64,000 nucleotides of DNA from Mauremys mutica (lineage: Eukaryota > Chordata > Testudines > Geoemydidae), in assembly GCF_020497125.1 (NCBI RefSeq), contig NC_059080.1:48983563-49047562 (forward strand), given 5' to 3'. A program made the position numbers and the translations under genes. This document shows positions 22,340 to 33,949 of the stretch, one piece after another. Positions within the stretch are counted from its first letter, which is position 1. The number at the start of each line of letters is the position of its first letter. Below the pieces are notes generated by a model. That model was not told the origin of the DNA. It did no database searches and saw nothing but the letters and a program-made list of their open reading frames with translations.

Positions 22340-23400
22340 TTTTAGTCCCCATTCTCAACACAGATCATATGTGGCTCATTAGTAACCTCAGCACCGTTAA
22401 GAACCACAGAGGAAGAAAGGGAAATTCCTGAAGCACAAACTGTCTGGTCTGCAAACCTTGTCCCAACCTGCATGTAAATACTCCTTTTGACGGGCAGGTT
22501 GAGGCACCGCGAGACCACTTTCCACAACTGATGCAACCATCCATGGCCAGATCCGGGTTGGGTGGCGACTGGGCTAGCGGGATCCCAGCCCACCCAACTC
22601 CACCAGCTCCCAGCCCAGGGCCCTGTCAGTGGTGTGTGCGTTCACCACCCAGGCAGCGGGGATCCTACTGCAACACGCTGACCTTACACAGGTGGGAGAT
22701 ACCACTCATTCTGCCTCCCTGGGCCACTTCCTACTGTGTTTCCTGAAGCTGTAGACTGTGTATCGTTGGGGTCTCCGGGTTCCCTGGTGTGGGTAGCTCC
22801 CTGGAATTCTGACTCCTGCCGATCGGGTGTAGATAGCACGTCTCTGGTGTAGTCCCTGGGATATCTGGTTCTCGTAGTTAGGGGCTGTAGCAATTCCTGG
22901 CCTGGAGCCTCCACCAATTGTGCTTCCTCCTCAGTGACCAGCCCAGGCTGAGCTGAGCTGCTCATCTTTATAGTAGCACAGCAGTTGGAGCATGCTCAGC
23001 ACGGTCTGAGGGGCGGGACTTCCTCTGCCCATAGTGTGGGATTAAACCTTTCTCTCCTAGTGCGGGGTATGCACACCCTGTCACAGCGCCATACAGGCAA
23101 AAGCTCTCCTACCTCAGCACAAGTTCCTATCCCTGGTTTCACTCCTAAACACCATTCAGTACAGTCCACAGATACTGCCCTGACTCTGTCTCCAACTCTT
23201 TGGACACATGGTAGCAGGCATTGTGGTGATACCACACACCAAATTCCACATGTGATGCCTCCAACTATGGTTTAGTTCAGTTTACAGACCAAACAGGGAC
23301 AGGCTGGACAAACCTGTCACTACCCACCAGGCTCAAAACATCCTTAAACTGGTGCAACATCCTTGCAACCAGTGTGTGCAAAAGGATCCCCTTCTCGTAC
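22340..23400 (-). mobile_element. Unclassified insert replacing RT in DIRS C
   Basis: On the complement a TGTGACAGGGTGTGCATACC start at about 23090 is followed by a TATAAAG box near 22970 and a frame MSSSAQPGLVTEEEAQLVEA. It resembles the leader of an LTR element but has no partner LTR and no pol gene. Its exact borders with DIRS C are unclear. Confidence 0.35.
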
Positions 23401-23470
23401 ATGTCACCATCATTCTTTCTTACCACCAACTCACCACTCATAGGGTGGGGAGCACATTTTAAATGGCCTC

Positions 23471-24770
23471 ATGACACAAGGCAAATGGTCACGTATGGAG
23501 ATGTCTCTACACTTTGATCTCCTCAAACTGAGAGCGGTCAGGAATGCCTGCGCCCGTTTTCTTCTGCTGATCGCAGGATCACATGCAAAGATCCTAACAG
23601 ACAACATAGCCTGCATGTATTATATCAGCCGTCGCCGGGGGCCAGGTCGCCCTCCCTATGCGTGGAGGCTGTGAGACTATAGAACTCGTGCATCTCTCAC
23701 ATCACATTATGCTGCAGCTTACCTCCCGGGCACGCAGAACTCAATGGTGGACAACCTCAGTTGCAAATTCCCACACAATCATGAGTGGGAGATGCACTTA
23801 TCAGTACTCCACAACCTGTTCACACGATGGGAAACACCATCCATAGACTTGTTCGCCACTCACCAGGACAAGAAGTGTCGATGCTACTGCTCCAGGGTGG
23901 AGATGGGACAACAGTCTCTGGGCGATGCTTTTCTTCTTCCCTGGGACAAGGACCTTCTTTCCACCTTTCCTCAGTTTCCTCTTCTGCTGAAGCTCTTGTT
24001 AAAAATAAACAGGGATGGAACTCATGTCATCCTGATTGCTCCTACTTGGCTGAGGCAGACCTGGTATCCTTTCCTGACACAGCTTGCGATGTGCCCACTG
24101 ATCTCTTTCCCGACCTATCTGCACCTCCTTTCACAGGCTCCTGCTTGGTTCCAGCACCTAGAAAGTTCATGCTCAAAGGAAGTAGAGGAGGTTCTATTTA
24201 TACAGTAGAAAGTCCACCACACAACATACTTACTGTCAGAAATGGTCCAGGTTTCAGATTTGTTGCATTTTCCAATAAATGTCTCCAACATCATTAACTC
24301 TTCCACATATTCTAGTCTATGCTCTGACCCTTAAAAAGTCAGGATTATTCCTAAGCTCTCTTAGGGTCCATCTATCAGCTATTACAGCCTTTTATTGGTG
24401 CCGTCGCACCCAACCACTAAAAGATTCCTTAAGGGTATCATAAACCTCTTCCCTCAGCCTCAATTCCCTACCCTTAGGTGGGAGCTAAACCTGGTTCTGA
24501 AAGTGCTGACTAGGCCCCCCTTTGAACCAGTGGCCACCTGTTCGCTAACATACCTATCAGTGAAAACAGCCGCCTTAATAGCTGCAGAGATAGCAGCTCT
24601 GATGGCGTATCTCCCTTACACAGTATTCTTTCCAGACAAGGTTATACTCAGGCTACATCCAAAATTCATCCCTAGGGTAACCTCCCCGTTTCACATGAAT
24701 CAATTCACTTTCCAGTCTTCTACACCAAGCCTCACCAAGACAATAGGGAGGTTATACTACATACCCTAGA
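23471..24770 (+). pseudogene. DIRS copy C RNase H and recombinase remnants
   Basis: RNase H traces: LRAVRNACARFLLLIAGSHA, then KILTDNIACMYYISRRR with the catalytic Asp of LTDN, and YLPGTQNSMVDNLS in place of the RADRLSR box. Recombinase traces: a THVILIAPTWLRQTWYPFL stretch and later FLKGIINLFPQPQ and WELNLVLKVLTRPPFEPVAT. At box I the sequence is TAALIAAEIAALMA, so the SARR motif is lost. Frameshifts separate the pieces. Confidence 0.7.
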
Positions 24771-25913
24771 TGTCAGGAGAGCCATGGCCTTCTATCGTGA
24801 TAAGACAAAGGCCTTCAGGAAGTCCCCTAGACTTTTCACCTCTGTGGTGGAAAGATCCAAGGGCTCAGCAATATTAGCCCAAAGACTCTCTTAAGTGAGT
24901 CTTAAATTGCATCAGACAGTGCTACCAAATTCTTAACGTGATCTCCTCCTCCCCACCCCCCAATTTGTATACATTCCACAAGATTGATCTTCTCATCTGT
25001 CACCTTCTTCAAGGATGTCCCATCACAGAGATCTGCGGAGTTGGGACATGGGCTTCAGTCCACACTTTTTCACAACACTATGCGATCACTGGGGACTCCA
25101 CCTCCGATGCCATCTTCTCCTTCACAGTACTATCATCTGTAACTAACCCAACTTTGAAGTCCCAGCCCTCCAAAAGGGGTACTGCTTGGGAGTCACCTAA
25201 AGTGGAGCACCCATAGGAATGCTACTCGAAGAAGAAGTTGCTCACCTTGTTCAGTAACAATGGTTCTTCAAGATGTGTCCCTCTATAGGTGCTCCACAAC
25301 CTGCTCTCCTCCCTTCTAGTTCGGAGTTCTCATTTATGAGTCTGGTAGAGAAGGCACTGAGGATGATTAGCCTGTATGCGCTGGCTAGCCTCATGGTACA
25401 GCACGAGGAGAGACAGTACATGTGTGGGCCCAATGGGCACTGCTACTTAAGTTCTCCGATCATCAGCGCAAGGACGTAGACACACCTATGGTGGAGCACT
25501 CATATGGGGACGCATCTCGAAGAACCATTTTTACTGCACAAGATGAGTAACTTCTGCAGATATTGATGGCAACTGGGAAACTCAACCCAGGTGAGCAGTT
25601 AAATTGGATTTTGTAGCGCTACCCTTGGGTAGAATGAACAACGGAAAGTCTACAAAAAACCAAAAATACCTATTTAAAACTTGTATATATCACAAGTTAT
25701 TGTCCTTTAATATCTGCTTGAAGACCCTATGTTTTCTATTAATCTATGAATGATATTGCAAAGCAGATAAAGCCTGATCAAAGGAATAAATTGAAAATAG
25801 ATTTGAGTACAATGAATTGTGGGGGCAAGGAGGGATATTTGTTGCTGTTCCAAATACAACTTGACAGTATAAACATTTCTTGCTAGCCATAAATAATTTT
25901 GTTTTTCATTTAG

Positions 25914-26009
25914 GGTACCACAAAAATCAACACCTTCAACTGGTCTAAGGTCCGTAAATTAAGCTTCAAGAGAAAAAGGTTTCTTATCAAGCTACACCCA
26001 GAAGTCCAT
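25914..26009 (+). CDS. FARP2: FARP2 exon, FERM F3 lobe
   Basis: This 96-nt, phase 0-0 exon encodes [20 protein letters not shown] and [12 protein letters not shown]. The [17 protein letters not shown] block is highly conserved in FARP2 and forms the basic surface of the F3 lobe. The acceptor is TTTCATTTAG and the donor is GTAAGT. It lies just right of DIRS copy C; the element stops about 350 nt before the acceptor. Confidence 0.95.
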
Positions 26010-27009
26010 GTAAGTCTAGCCATACCTATAGCTATGGCACTGTTTGAAACAAGTCTTCTAACTGTTAGTAGAAATGCTTAAGGCTATAATTTTGTAAAGC
26101 AAGTGGATTTTTTTAAAATGCCCTAAAGGATACTTTTTGGCTTCATCGTACCTTTACTACAATAACTGAATCCCCCACTTCCTCAATGTCTCTACTTTGC
26201 TCTTCTAAGGCTTTCCACTTCCTATACCTGTCTTGGCTCTCATTAGACATAAGCACGTGTATTTTAAAATATCAAATAGTATCGAGAGTTCTGAGTAAAT
26301 TGTTCAGTATGTAATTCCTGTGTATTTTCTTTTTAATAGGAATGTTGCTTATAGTACTGGTGCTTCATATGTAAATTTGCCTATAGCTAAAACTAGTATT
26401 TTGGGTCCATGGTGGGGAGAGAAACAAAAGTTCAAAAAAGAGGTCTGTTTGGATTGGGTGACAAGGATGAGAGGCTATTAGGCAGGCCTACCACCAACTG
26501 AAGTGCTGGACAATCCTGTTTACAGTGATATGTGTTGTCAAATATGCAAGACTGAAGAAGTCATGGCCAGCCATAAGGGGTTGGAATTTCTGAGCAGACA
26601 CTCTATACACCATGAGCCTAGAACTTTGGAGCTCAATTATGGGGCAAATTGCCACTTGGGAGCTAATGCTGCTTGTTTCAGCTTGCTGCTAGTTTCTTTC
26701 TGTGGCTTTAGTGTACCTCTGGGTGTTATGTAGTATGCAGTTATGGCAGTTGTGTGAGTCATGCTGCCCATTGCTGGAGTTAAGGGTATGAGGGGTTCAT
26801 AAAAGAGCAGGCACTCCTGCAGCAGATGTTTGGAGATCTGTAGGGTTTGGGGCCAAAATTTGCTTCAGATTCCTGGGCTCCACATGGTTGCCAGATTAGA
26901 CTCTGCACCTGCACCCCATTGCTAATCACATATGCAAGGGGAGAATGTGGCATGTTTATCCCAATTTTCAATCCACTTAATTTTTGCAGTAAACTTTTTC
27001 CTTCTGTAG
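26010..27009. other. FARP2 intron, nothing firm
   Basis: Intron sequence between the exon at 25914 and the CR1 copy. It contains a frame at 26503-26733 without family resemblance. Confidence 0.4.
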
Positions 27010-29455
27010 GTTTTTCATGGAAGGGAATGAACAGATATATCCAAAACTGGAGACCTGGTAGTAATGGGAGACTTTAACTACTCAGACATCTGTTCAAAAA
27101 GTAGTATGGCAAAATACATTTCCAACAAGTTCTTGGAATGTACTAGGGACAACTTTGTGTTTTTAGAAAGTGGAGGAAGTAACCAGGGAAATAGTCATTT
27201 GAGACTCGATTCTGACCAAGATGAAGGAATTAGTAGTGAATCTGAAAGTGGAAGACCGTATGGGTGAAAATTATCATGAAGTAATAGATATAATGATCCT
27301 AAGAAAAGGTAGGCGTGAGAGCAGCAGAATAAGGACAGTGGACTTCAAAAAAGCAGACTTTAACAAACTCAGAGAACTGGGAAGAAAATCTAAGGGATAA
27401 AGGAGTCCAGGATAGCTGGCAGTTTCTCAAGGAGACCATATTTAACGCACAACTGCAAACTATCTTGATGCAAAGGAAAGATAGGAGGACTACTAAGAGG
27501 CCAATATGGCTCTATCAGGAGCTCTTTAATGACCTGAAAGTCAAAAAGGACTCCTATGGAAAGTGGAAACATGGACGAATTGCTAAGGAGGAGTACCAAA
27601 GGATAACATGAACATGTAGGGATAAAATCAGAAAGGCTAAGGCACAAAATGAGTTATACTTAGTAAGGAACATTAAAGAACCTCTTCTTATTGCCTTTTA
27701 ACACATTAGAAGCAAGAGAAAGACTAAGGGAAGTGTAGGCCCTCTACTTAGTGGGGAAGGAGAGCTAATAACATGACATCAATAAGGCTGAGTTGTTTAA
27801 TACCTCTCTTGCTTCAGTCTTCAGTAAAAAGTTTAATGGTGACCAGATACTCAAAACAATATTAATGACAAGGGGGAAGGAGTGGAAGCCAAAATAGGGA
27901 AAGGTTAAACAATATTCAGATAAGTTAGATATATGTAGCAGGGCCCAATGAAATTCATCCTAGGGTACCTAAAGAACTAGCTAAAGCAATTTTGAACTGT
28001 TAGCAGTTACCTTTTGAGAACTGAGGCTGTGGTCCCAGAGGGCTGGAAAAGGGCTAACGTCTCTATCTTAAAAAAGGGGAACAAAGACAACTTGGGAAAT
28101 TATAGACCAGTTAGCCTAACTTCAATACATAGAAAGATACTGGAACAAATTATTAAACAATCAATTTGTAAGCATGTAGAGGATAATAGTTATAAGGAAT
28201 AGCCAGCATGGATTTGTCAAGAACAAATCATGCCAAATCAACTTAATTTTCTTCTTTTGGGTTACTGGCGTAGGCACCACAAGAGGGAGGGAGCAGTAAT
28301 GTGGTATTATCTTGATTTTAGTAAGAGTTTAGACATAGTCCCACATGAACAAACGAAGGAAATATGGTCTAAATGAAATTACTGTAAGGTGGGTGCACAA
28401 CTGTTGAAAGACTGTACTCAAAAAGTAGTTGTCAATGGTCGGCTGTAAAACTAAGAGGATGTATTTGGTGGTCAGTCCTGGGTCTAGTACTATTCAGTAT
28501 TTTTACTGATGACTTGGATAAGGGAGTGGACAGTATACTTACAAAATTTGTGGATGACACCCTGCTGGGAGAGGATGCAAACACTTTGGGGGACAGGATT
28601 AGAATTCAAACTGACCTTGACAAATTGGAGACTTGGTCAGAGTTCAACAAGATGAAATTCAGTAAGGATAAGTCAAAGTACTGTAGCCATGGCATCCAGC
28701 AAGTACTTCACTTAAAAAGAAAAAATCAAATGCACAACTACAAAATGGGGACTAACTGGCTAGATGGTGGTACTGCTGAAAAGGATCTGGTGTTATAGTG
28801 CATCACAAATTGAATATGAGTGAACAATGTGATGAGTTGCGCAAAAAAAAAAGGCTAATATTCTGGGATATATTAAAAGGAGTGTTGTTTGTAAGACATG
28901 GGAGGTCATTGTTCCACTCTACTTGGCACTGGTGAGGCCTCAGCTGGAGTACGGTATCCAATTCTGGGCACCACACTTTAGAAAATACGTGGACAAACTG
29001 AAAAGAGTCCAAAGGAAAGCACCAAAAATGATAAAAGTTTTAGAAAACCCGACCTTTGAGGAGACGTTAAGAAAAGACCGGGGAGGAGAGGGGGAAACGG
29101 GACCTGAGAACAGTCTTCAAATATGCTAAAGTCTGTTATAAAGAGGACTGTGATCAGTTACTCTCCATGTACGTTGAAGATAGGACAAGAAGTAATGGGC
29201 TTAATCTGCAGCAAGAGGGATTTAGGTTAGGAATTAGGAAAAACTTTCCAACTATATGGGTAGTTAAGATCTGGAATAGGTTTCCCAAGGAAGTTCATGG
29301 AATCCCCATAATTGGAAGTTCTTAAGAACTGGCTGGAGAAATACCTGTCAGGGATGGTCTAAATTTACTTGTTCCTGCCTCAGTGCAGGGGCTGGACTTG
29401 ATGACTTGTTGAAGTCCCTTCCAGGCCTACCTTTTTATGATTTTGTGATAACTGG
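27010..29455 (+). mobile_element. CR1 LINE, 5'-truncated, decayed ORF2
   Basis: The order of readings is endonuclease end (VVMGDFNYSDICSKSS), linker (RPIWLYQELFNDLKVKKDSY), then RT (EGWKRANVSILKKGNKDNLG, NYRPVSLTSIHRKILEQI, KFVDDTLLG as the catalytic F/Y-x-DD box, and LVRPQLEYGIQFWAPH). It ends with CCTTCCAGGCCTACC near 29430. Many stops and frameshifts make it inactive. It lies on the same strand as FARP2. Confidence 0.9.
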
Positions 29456-30187
29456 CCCAGTGCAGTAAGGCACAAAGGTCTCGGCTATCTGCAGGGCAGC
29501 TCCATTAATCTTTGCTAGTATTTGAAATGCATGCAGAATAAAGTTTAGATGGAGTCTATGTAGTGCATGGAATTACCATTTTAGTGAATTAAAGTTGTAC
29601 TTAAATCTAATGATTTTAATATTTAACCTTATGTCAAAAAGTTGTTTGCATATTTTATTTCAATAGACAATTTTTTCTGGTAAATTCACAGTATTTTAGA
29701 GTGTATAGTTACAGAACAGTGTTGTCTGTGAGCCCAGTAACTATATTCTTATGGTAAGTGTGTTGAGGAATATAATTGCAGCTGAGTGTTCTTTGAGTGC
29801 TTGCTCATGTCAATTCTATTCCAGGTTTGTGCACAGTTGTCAGAGACTTTTGCCTTAGCGGTATCTGTAGGGTCAGCTGTGGTGCCCCCTTGAGTGCTGC
29901 ACTCATGTGTCAGTATATCAGGCACTGCCAGCCCTACGCCCTCTCAGTTCCTCCTTACCACCTATGGTGGTTGGTCGGAGCCCCTCTCTCCCTTGCTTTG
30001 CAAGTGGTCGGCGTTATTTTCTACTCTTCAAACCTCATGTTCCAGCTGTAAATAGTTTGATATATTGTAGATTAGTTAGTAAGTAGCTGTTAAGTACTGT
30101 AGTTAGTTAGGGTCCCAGCGGGGACTTTGCCCCAAGTGGGGCATGCCCTAGTCTCTAGGTTTTAAGCCCTGCTCTGACTGCAGAAGG

Positions 30188-32105
30188 CCTATGCCTGTTA
30201 GTGACCAGCATGGTAGCTGTCTGAAGTGCCTGGGGGAATCTCATGTCAAAGAAAAATATTACATCTGTAAGAACTTTCATCCCAAGACATAGAAAGAACA
30301 TGACATTCACTTGAGGGCCCTCCTCATGGAGGCTACTCTTCAGCCAGCCTTGGAGCTGGCCTGGCTGGACACAACACCCAGCACTTAAGCCTTGGTGCGT
30401 AGTGCACCTTTGGCACCGGGCTCTACCCTGCACTGGTCCCCTTTGCGGGTGCCCAAGAAAAAGACCAAAAAGAGGGACCTGGCACTGAGCAAGTCGAACC
30501 AAGGGGCATTGGGCAAAGGCAAGGCCATAGCCATGTCCCTGAGGTGACCTCCTTTTACTGCACTAAGGGATCTACCACCAACTCCTGGGAGCAGTAGGGA
30601 ACCTAGACTGATGGCTCAGTCAACACCTTATCAGCTCCCAGCGCCCAGAGAGCAAAGGACTCTCCCACCCCAGCCGGCAGCATGTGCAGCATTCGACCTG
30701 GCGAAGGCTCACTACGAGGGCAAGCCATGAAAGCCTCCCAGAAGGCGAGTGAGCACCACTGGTCTCTGGAGCCAAGGCAGAGCCCTTCGTCACCATGCCA
30801 TTGGTGTCCACATCAGCCAGGTCACCGGTTCACTTCTACAGATTGCTGGCACCATGCTCCTGATCTCTGCCCTTGTGCTGGGCCTCGCCAGAGAGACGCG
30901 CTGGTCACTGTACAGTTGGCTCTGGTCATCTTTGCACCAATGGTCACTGCATCCGAAACCCCGGGGATGCTCCCCAACACAGCACCACTGCCTCTACTCC
31001 CAGCACTGGTATGACTATTCGAGCCAGCGGTTACCCACAGAGACAGTTAGCTGCCAGACTCGGGCATCGATGGCCCCGTCCTGGTCACCAGAGGATTTCT
31101 ACAGCATCTGCCTCAGCTCTGCCAACCTGGCGGCAGGACCAGTGGCCAGTGCAATAGCTTTACTGGAATGCCTGGGGAATGCCGGTTATGCCTATGCCCC
31201 CATCTTACCAGTCGTCGGTTGCCCTGTTGGACAAAGTCCAATCAGTGCAGGAAGTGCTGGTAGGCGCTGAGGTGGAGCGACAGGTGCCCACCCCAAGACC
31301 CCCTTCCGATATGGGGGATGATGCCCCGGGCCCTCCCCTGGTGGTTCAGTTGTAGTCATCCTTTCCAGATGAGGTGGTGGCGGAGCCCTCCCGTGCTAGC
31401 CCACTGGACAACTTTAAGGAGCACCAAGTCCTGCTTCAATGGGTGGCCGCTAACTTAGGCCTAGAGGCGGAAGAGATGGCAGAGCAATCAGACACTTCGT
31501 TCAATGTGCTCTCCGCATCCACCCCTGCACGTGTTACCCTCCTGGTGCATAAAGGGGTCCTGAACATTGCCAGAGCCCTCTGTCAAAGCCTGTCTTCCAT
31601 CCTGCCCACTTCCAAGAGGTCCAAGAAAAAGTATTTTGTCCCCACCAAGGGGTTCGAATACTTTTATACCACCTGCTCTCGGGGTTGTGTTGACGGCCAA
31701 TGAAAAGGACAAGCAAGGGCATGCTAGTTCCACTCTAAAAATAAGGAGACCAAGAGACTGGACCCTTGTGAGAGGAAAATTTTATTCCACGGCCAGTCTC
31801 CAATTCCAGGTTGTGAACCACCAGGCTCTTTTGGGTGTTATAATTTTAACCTGTGGGACTCCCTCCACAAGTTTAAGGACTCCATGTCGCAGGAGGTGGC
31901 CCAAGAGTTTGGGGCCCTTGTTGAGGAGCATACAGCAGCCTTGGCAGCCTCGTAGAAATCTACGAGGAGAAGGGACACTGGGTTTAGTCGCTGCAGCCTT
32001 TCCTCCTCCCGTTCACCTTTGCAGCTTGGCCCAGCGAAACACCATGGGGGCCAGAAATGGGCATTTTGAGGGTGCACTTGAGAGTGATGACCCAGTCATC
32101 TCCTA
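30188..32105 (+). pseudogene. DIRS copy B gag
   Basis: Near the start the motif CLKCLGESHVKEKYYIC at 30218-30268 matches the Cys/His motif of copies A and E, with the fourth position changed from Cys to Tyr. A Pro/Ser-rich middle follows. The conserved end reads VTLLVHKGVLNIARALCQSL, then KRSKKKYFVPTKGFEYFYTT, as in copy E. Frame changes and in-frame stops are present. Gag is thought to package the element RNA. Confidence 0.65.
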
Positions 32106-32299
32106 GGACCCGCCCATCTTTTCTTCAGCTGTCTCCATCCCTACTGTTTGGCCTAGTCGAGAATCACCTTGGACCGTTGAGTGCTAGAAATTGTCACTGG
32201 GCTACACCCTTCAGTTTTCAGCCACCCCCCTTCCATTCCGCTCTTCCTCATCCCTCTTCAGGGACCCTTCTCATGAGCAACTCCTCATTCAGGAGGTGG

Positions 32300-32990
32300 A
32301 CAACCTCCTATAACTGGATGGTGGTGGAGGCGGTCCCTTAGGAAATGAGGGGGAAAGGTTTCTACTCTCTCTATTTCCTGATCCCAAAAGTAAACGAGGG
32401 CCTACAACCCCATTCTGGACCTGCGACGGCTCAACAAGTACCTCAAGAAGTTTAAGTTTCGCATGGTATCCCTGGACTCCATCATCCTCTCCCTGGATCC
32501 GGTAGACTGGTCTCTTGACTTGAAAGATGCTTATTTCCATATCTCTATTTTCCAAGGACAGAGACAGTTCCTCCGTTTTATGGAGGACCAGCACCATTTC
32601 CAGTTCATGGTGCTTCCCTTTGGCCTCTCCTCGGCCTCGCGGGTCTTTACAAAATGTATGGCCCCAGTAGCTGCTTACCTGAGGGGTCTGGGGGTCCAGG
32701 TCTATCCTTATCTCAACGATTGGCTCATCAAGGGCAGATTGTGGGATTAAGTGCAGAGCAGCCTCGGTCTAGTGTGGTACACATGCTGTGACATGGGCCT
32801 GTTAGTAAACGGAAAGAAATTGTCCCTTGTACCAGTGCAATGGATAGAGTTCATCGGGGTGGTCCTTGATTCCATATGGACCAGGACATTCTTTCCGGAA
32901 ACCCGTTTCTGAGCCATGTTGGATGTAATATCCTGTGTGAGGGCCATCTGCTCACCACCGCCTGCACTTGCTAACATTGCTAGGCCACAT
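32300..32990 (+). pseudogene. DIRS copy B reverse transcriptase
   Basis: The frame reads FRMVSLDSIILSLDPVDWSL, LKDAYFHISIFQGQRQFLRF, QFMVLPFGLSSASRVFTKCM and YPYLNDWLIKG. The order LKDAYFHI, LPFGL, Y-x-DDW is that of DIRS RTs. The catalytic box is YLND instead of YLDD, so one metal-binding Asp is lost. A stop follows soon after at about 32750. Confidence 0.75.
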
Positions 32991-33179
32991 GGCTGCCTGT
33001 ACTCACATGGTCCATTATGCCTGGCTTCACCTCCGGCAGTTGCTGTCTTGGTTGCTGGGGATGTAGACCAATGTCAAACATGACCTGGACCTGGTAGTCA
33101 AGGTGCCGGACCACATCCGGTCATCGCTGGTGTAGTGGTTGGACCCCATGTTGGTGTTGCAGGGAGTCCCCTTCGCGGC

Positions 33180-33560
33180 CCCATCCCAGTTGCTAACTCT
33201 GGTGTCTGACGCCTCAGATCTGGGCTGGGGAGCCCACCTGGGTGAGCTCAGTATACCGGGCCACTGGTTGGAAGTCAACGCTCCTGCTACATAAATGTCA
33301 GGGAGCTTTGGACAGTTCGCCCGGCCTGCCAGGCTTTTCAGTCCCAGTTACAAGACAGTGGTTCAAGTTCTGATGGACAATACCACCACCATGTTTTATA
33401 TCCTCAAGCAAGGCAGAGCCAGGTCGTCAGCCCTCTGCCAGGAAGCCTTCTGGCTCTGGGACTTGTGTGCGGCATGCCATTCATCTTGTGGCAGCACACA
33501 TCCCCAGAGCCAGAAATGTATTGGCAGATCACCTCAGCAGAACCTTCTCGTCTCGCCATG
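33180..33560 (+). pseudogene. DIRS copy B RNase H
   Basis: Readings include LVSDASDLGWGAHLGELS (first Asp), VQVLMDNTTTMFYILKQG (the second active-site Asp; copies C and E have TDN where this copy has MDN) and ARSSALCQEAFWLWDLCAAC. The pieces lie in different frames. The order directly after RT matches copy E. Confidence 0.65.
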
Positions 33561-33949
33561 AGTGGTCACTCCACCCCTATGTGATCTACCAGATCTTCTG
33601 AAAGTGGGGGTCTCCCTAGGTGAACTTGTTCACGACTCATCAGTACAGGAAGTGTCACAGGTTCTGCTCATTTCAGGAGCTCGACAGGGGCTCCTTGTCA
33701 GATGCCTTCTTACTTCATGGCTGAGGGCCTCTGATGTATGCTTTCCCACTGGTGCTGTTGTTTCACAGAGTCCTCATTAAGATCAAGCAGGGCAAGGTCA
33801 GCGTTATTCTGATAGCCCTGACTTGGCCTCGCCAGCACTGGTTTGGCACGCTGATGGACCTGCCTGTGACGACCCTGATGCAGTTGCCCCTCTGGCCAGA
33901 TCTTCTGTTATAGAATCACAGCTGGCTCCTGCACCCAAATCTGGCAGCA

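Larger units (their letters stand above)
21863..25560 (+). mobile_element. DIRS copy C (lacks reverse transcriptase)
   Basis: The left terminal repeat (about 21863-22000) is inverted relative to about 25390-25530; for example ATGGGTGCTCCACTGTAGGT faces ACCTATGGTGGAGCACTCAT. The internal complementary region lies at about 25190-25300 (GTGGAGCACCCATAGGAATG facing CTCTATAGGTGCTCCACAAC). Order inside: gag end, a foreign insert, RNase H, recombinase. No RT motif is present, so the copy is internally deleted. Confidence 0.75.
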
